From Pseudomonadota bacterium (GTDB lineage Bacteria; Pseudomonadota; Gammaproteobacteria; Burkholderiales; SG8-39), in assembly GCA_003242425.1 (NCBI GenBank), contig QGUL01000027.1, forward strand, positions 1 through 10,652: a stretch of 10,652 bases of DNA, written 5' to 3'. Made by a program: the position numbers and the translations under genes. This document shows, piece by piece, positions 9,441 to 10,652 of the stretch. Positions within the stretch are counted from its first letter, which is position 1. Every line of letters begins with the position of its first letter. The notes under the pieces were generated by a model that searched no databases, was not told the DNA's origin, and saw only the letters and a program-made list of their open reading frames with translations.

Positions 9441-10652
9441 GCACGCTTGCCGCCACGCTGATTCCCCGGATGCGGGAACTGATGCGGCGGCATTTGCGGG
9501 CGAGCCTCGACCACGCCTTCATGGCCATGCCCGACAGCATGCTGGAGCTGTCGCGGCAATCGCGGACGATGGAGGACCATCGTCTCATCCTCGATACCCT
9601 CAACCACGTCAGGTTGCACAAGCGCGCCGTCGCCGAGGCGTTCGAGCGCCGCCTGCTCGCGCTCTACGACGAGAAGATCGGCTGGCTGCAGGGCAAGGCG
9701 CGCGCGAAGGCGCCGCGCGACTTCGCTTCCTTCGACCTGCTCGACGACCAGGTCTTCGCGCAGCAGATCGCGCTCAAGAAGCTGGTGCAGAAGACGCTGG
9801 AGGAGATCGACAAGGTCGAGCTCGCCTGTTGCGAGGTGCGCCTGCGCGAGCTCTTCGGCACCGCGGTCGAAGGCGCGCGCAATCCCGTCGGCCCAGGCAC
9901 CGCGTTGAAGGCGGCGCAACAGGCGTCGACCGCCGATCTCGACAACGAGGCTTTGCAGGCCAGCCTCGTCAACGCGCTGCAGCCCTATCTCGCCGCGGGC
10001 CTCTCCGGCTTCTACCGCGAGCTGAACGCCATGCTGGTGCAGGCCGGACTGCGGCCCGATTACCGGCCGGAGATCCAGCGCGACACGAGCAACCGCTACG
10101 CGCGTCCGGCCGGGGAGGCGGCGATGAGCATCAGCCAGCTCATGAATCTGCGCGAGCTGCTGCCCGGTCGCAGCGCGACGCCGCTCGATCTGCGGGAGAT
10201 GCTCGGCGCGCTGCTCGCCGGTCCCGCGGTTAATCTTCAATACGGCGCGCGGGTGCTCGCCGATCAAGCAGGCGGCTTCTATGCCGAAGCCGTCGGTACG
10301 CCGGTGGCGGAGGAGGTGCTGCAGTCGCTGGCGGCGATGCAGCACGTCCCGGTGCCTGCGGAGTCGGTGGACGGCGCGCACGCGCTGCAGCTGGCCGTCG
10401 AACATCTGGAGAGCGTGGACGCGCATCCGCTCGACCGGCTCACCGGCGAGCTGGTGGAAGTGGTGTTCGACTTCCTGTTGCACGACGGGGCGCTGGCGGC
10501 GGGCGTCAAGCAGGAACTGGCGCGCCTGCAGATCGTCGCGCTCAAGGCGGCGCTGCTCGACCGCAGTTTTTTTGCGCGCCGCGCGCATCCCATGCGCGCC
10601 CTGCTGGACGAGATCGTACACCTCGGCAGCGACCCCGTCCTCGATACCGGGG
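9437..10652 (+). CDS. DUF1631 family protein, N-terminal part (runs off right edge)
   Basis: The open frame starts with the ATG that overlaps the hemY stop (ATGA at 9437-9440) and remains open for 405 codons to the window edge. The sequence is helical, soluble-looking and lacks a signal peptide. The pattern QELARLQIVALKAALLDRSFFARRAHPMRALLDEI at about residues 358-392 strongly resembles DUF1631 proteins, which are usually about 700-800 residues and sometimes misnamed thymidine phosphorylase. No catalytic motif is recognisable in the part seen, and I do not assign a function. The 4-nt overlap with hemY implies translational coupling and membership of the hem transcript, although DUF1631 genes also occur away from heme genes as far as I know. 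A run of seven T (10567-10573) encodes the Phe-Phe of the conserved motif. Confidence is high that it is a gene, moderate for the family. Confidence 0.8.
   Translation, partial: MSTLAATLIPRMRELMRRHLRASLDHAFMAMPDSMLELSRQSRTMEDHRLILDTLNHVRLHKRAVAEAFERRLLALYDEKIGWLQGKARAKAPRDFASFDLLDDQVFAQQIALKKLVQKTLEEIDKVELACCEVRLRELFGTAVEGARNPVGPGTALKAAQQASTADLDNEALQASLVNALQPYLAAGLSGFYRELNAMLVQAGLRPDYRPEIQRDTSNRYARPAGEAAMSISQLMNLRELLPGRSATPLDLREMLGALLAGPAVNLQYGARVLADQAGGFYAEAVGTPVAEEVLQSLAAMQHVPVPAESVDGAHALQLAVEHLESVDAHPLDRLTGELVEVVFDFLLHDGALAAGVKQELARLQIVALKAALLDRSFFARRAHPMRALLDEIVHLGSDPVLDTG

Noticed and set aside
7265..10621. Long minus-strand open frames opposite hemX, hemY and the DUF1631 gene (348, 394 and 405 codons)
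   Set aside because: They mirror the plus-strand genes, have no recognisable domains, and show the composition expected of GC-rich shadow frames.

Overview
The window is GC-rich chromosomal DNA, about two thirds G+C by eye, with dense genes and start/stop overlaps. It looks like core genome from a proteobacterium. The gene set and order are argH (divergent), algZ-algR, hemC-hemD-hemX-hemY and a DUF1631 gene. Together with the protein style and the TAGAAT-type -10 elements, this points to a betaproteobacterium, perhaps of the Rhodocyclales/Nitrosomonadales kind. That assignment is inference. I see no mobile elements, RNA genes, CRISPR arrays or phage genes.

Layout. Positions 1-453 (minus) hold the N-terminal 151 codons of argH, running off the left edge. 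A 165-bp divergent intergenic region follows, with back-to-back inverted repeats just before algZ. Next come algZ (619-1674) and algR (1671-2438), a LytS-type membrane histidine kinase and its LytTR response regulator, overlapping by 4 nt. ppc (2454-5237, minus) runs convergently into algR with a 15-bp gap. A 213-bp divergent region separates ppc from a plus-strand tetrapyrrole operon: hemC (5451-6374), hemD (6377-7144), hemX (7184-8248) and hemY (8262-9440). The operon continues by a 4-nt overlap into a DUF1631 gene that runs off the right edge (9437-10652).

How the genes relate. HemC and HemD carry out consecutive steps from porphobilinogen to uroporphyrinogen III. HemX and HemY are membrane-anchored accessory proteins of the proteobacterial hemCDXY operon; this HemY is not protoporphyrinogen oxidase. 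In Pseudomonas aeruginosa the corresponding block is argH, algZ, algR, hemC, hemD, hemX-like, hemY. Here the same block is present but ppc sits on the opposite strand between algR and hemC. That removes any read-through from the regulator pair into heme synthesis and gives hemC its own upstream region, which contains a plausible -10 element. ppc makes oxaloacetate from phosphoenolpyruvate and has no obvious pathway link to its neighbours.

I found no convincing new biological system. The points most worth a second look are unusual residues in the argH substrate-binding motif, a G-rich 21-nt repeat with G-quadruplex potential inside hemX, the hairpin leader of algZ, the ppc placement, and the uncharacterised DUF1631 gene coupled to hemY.
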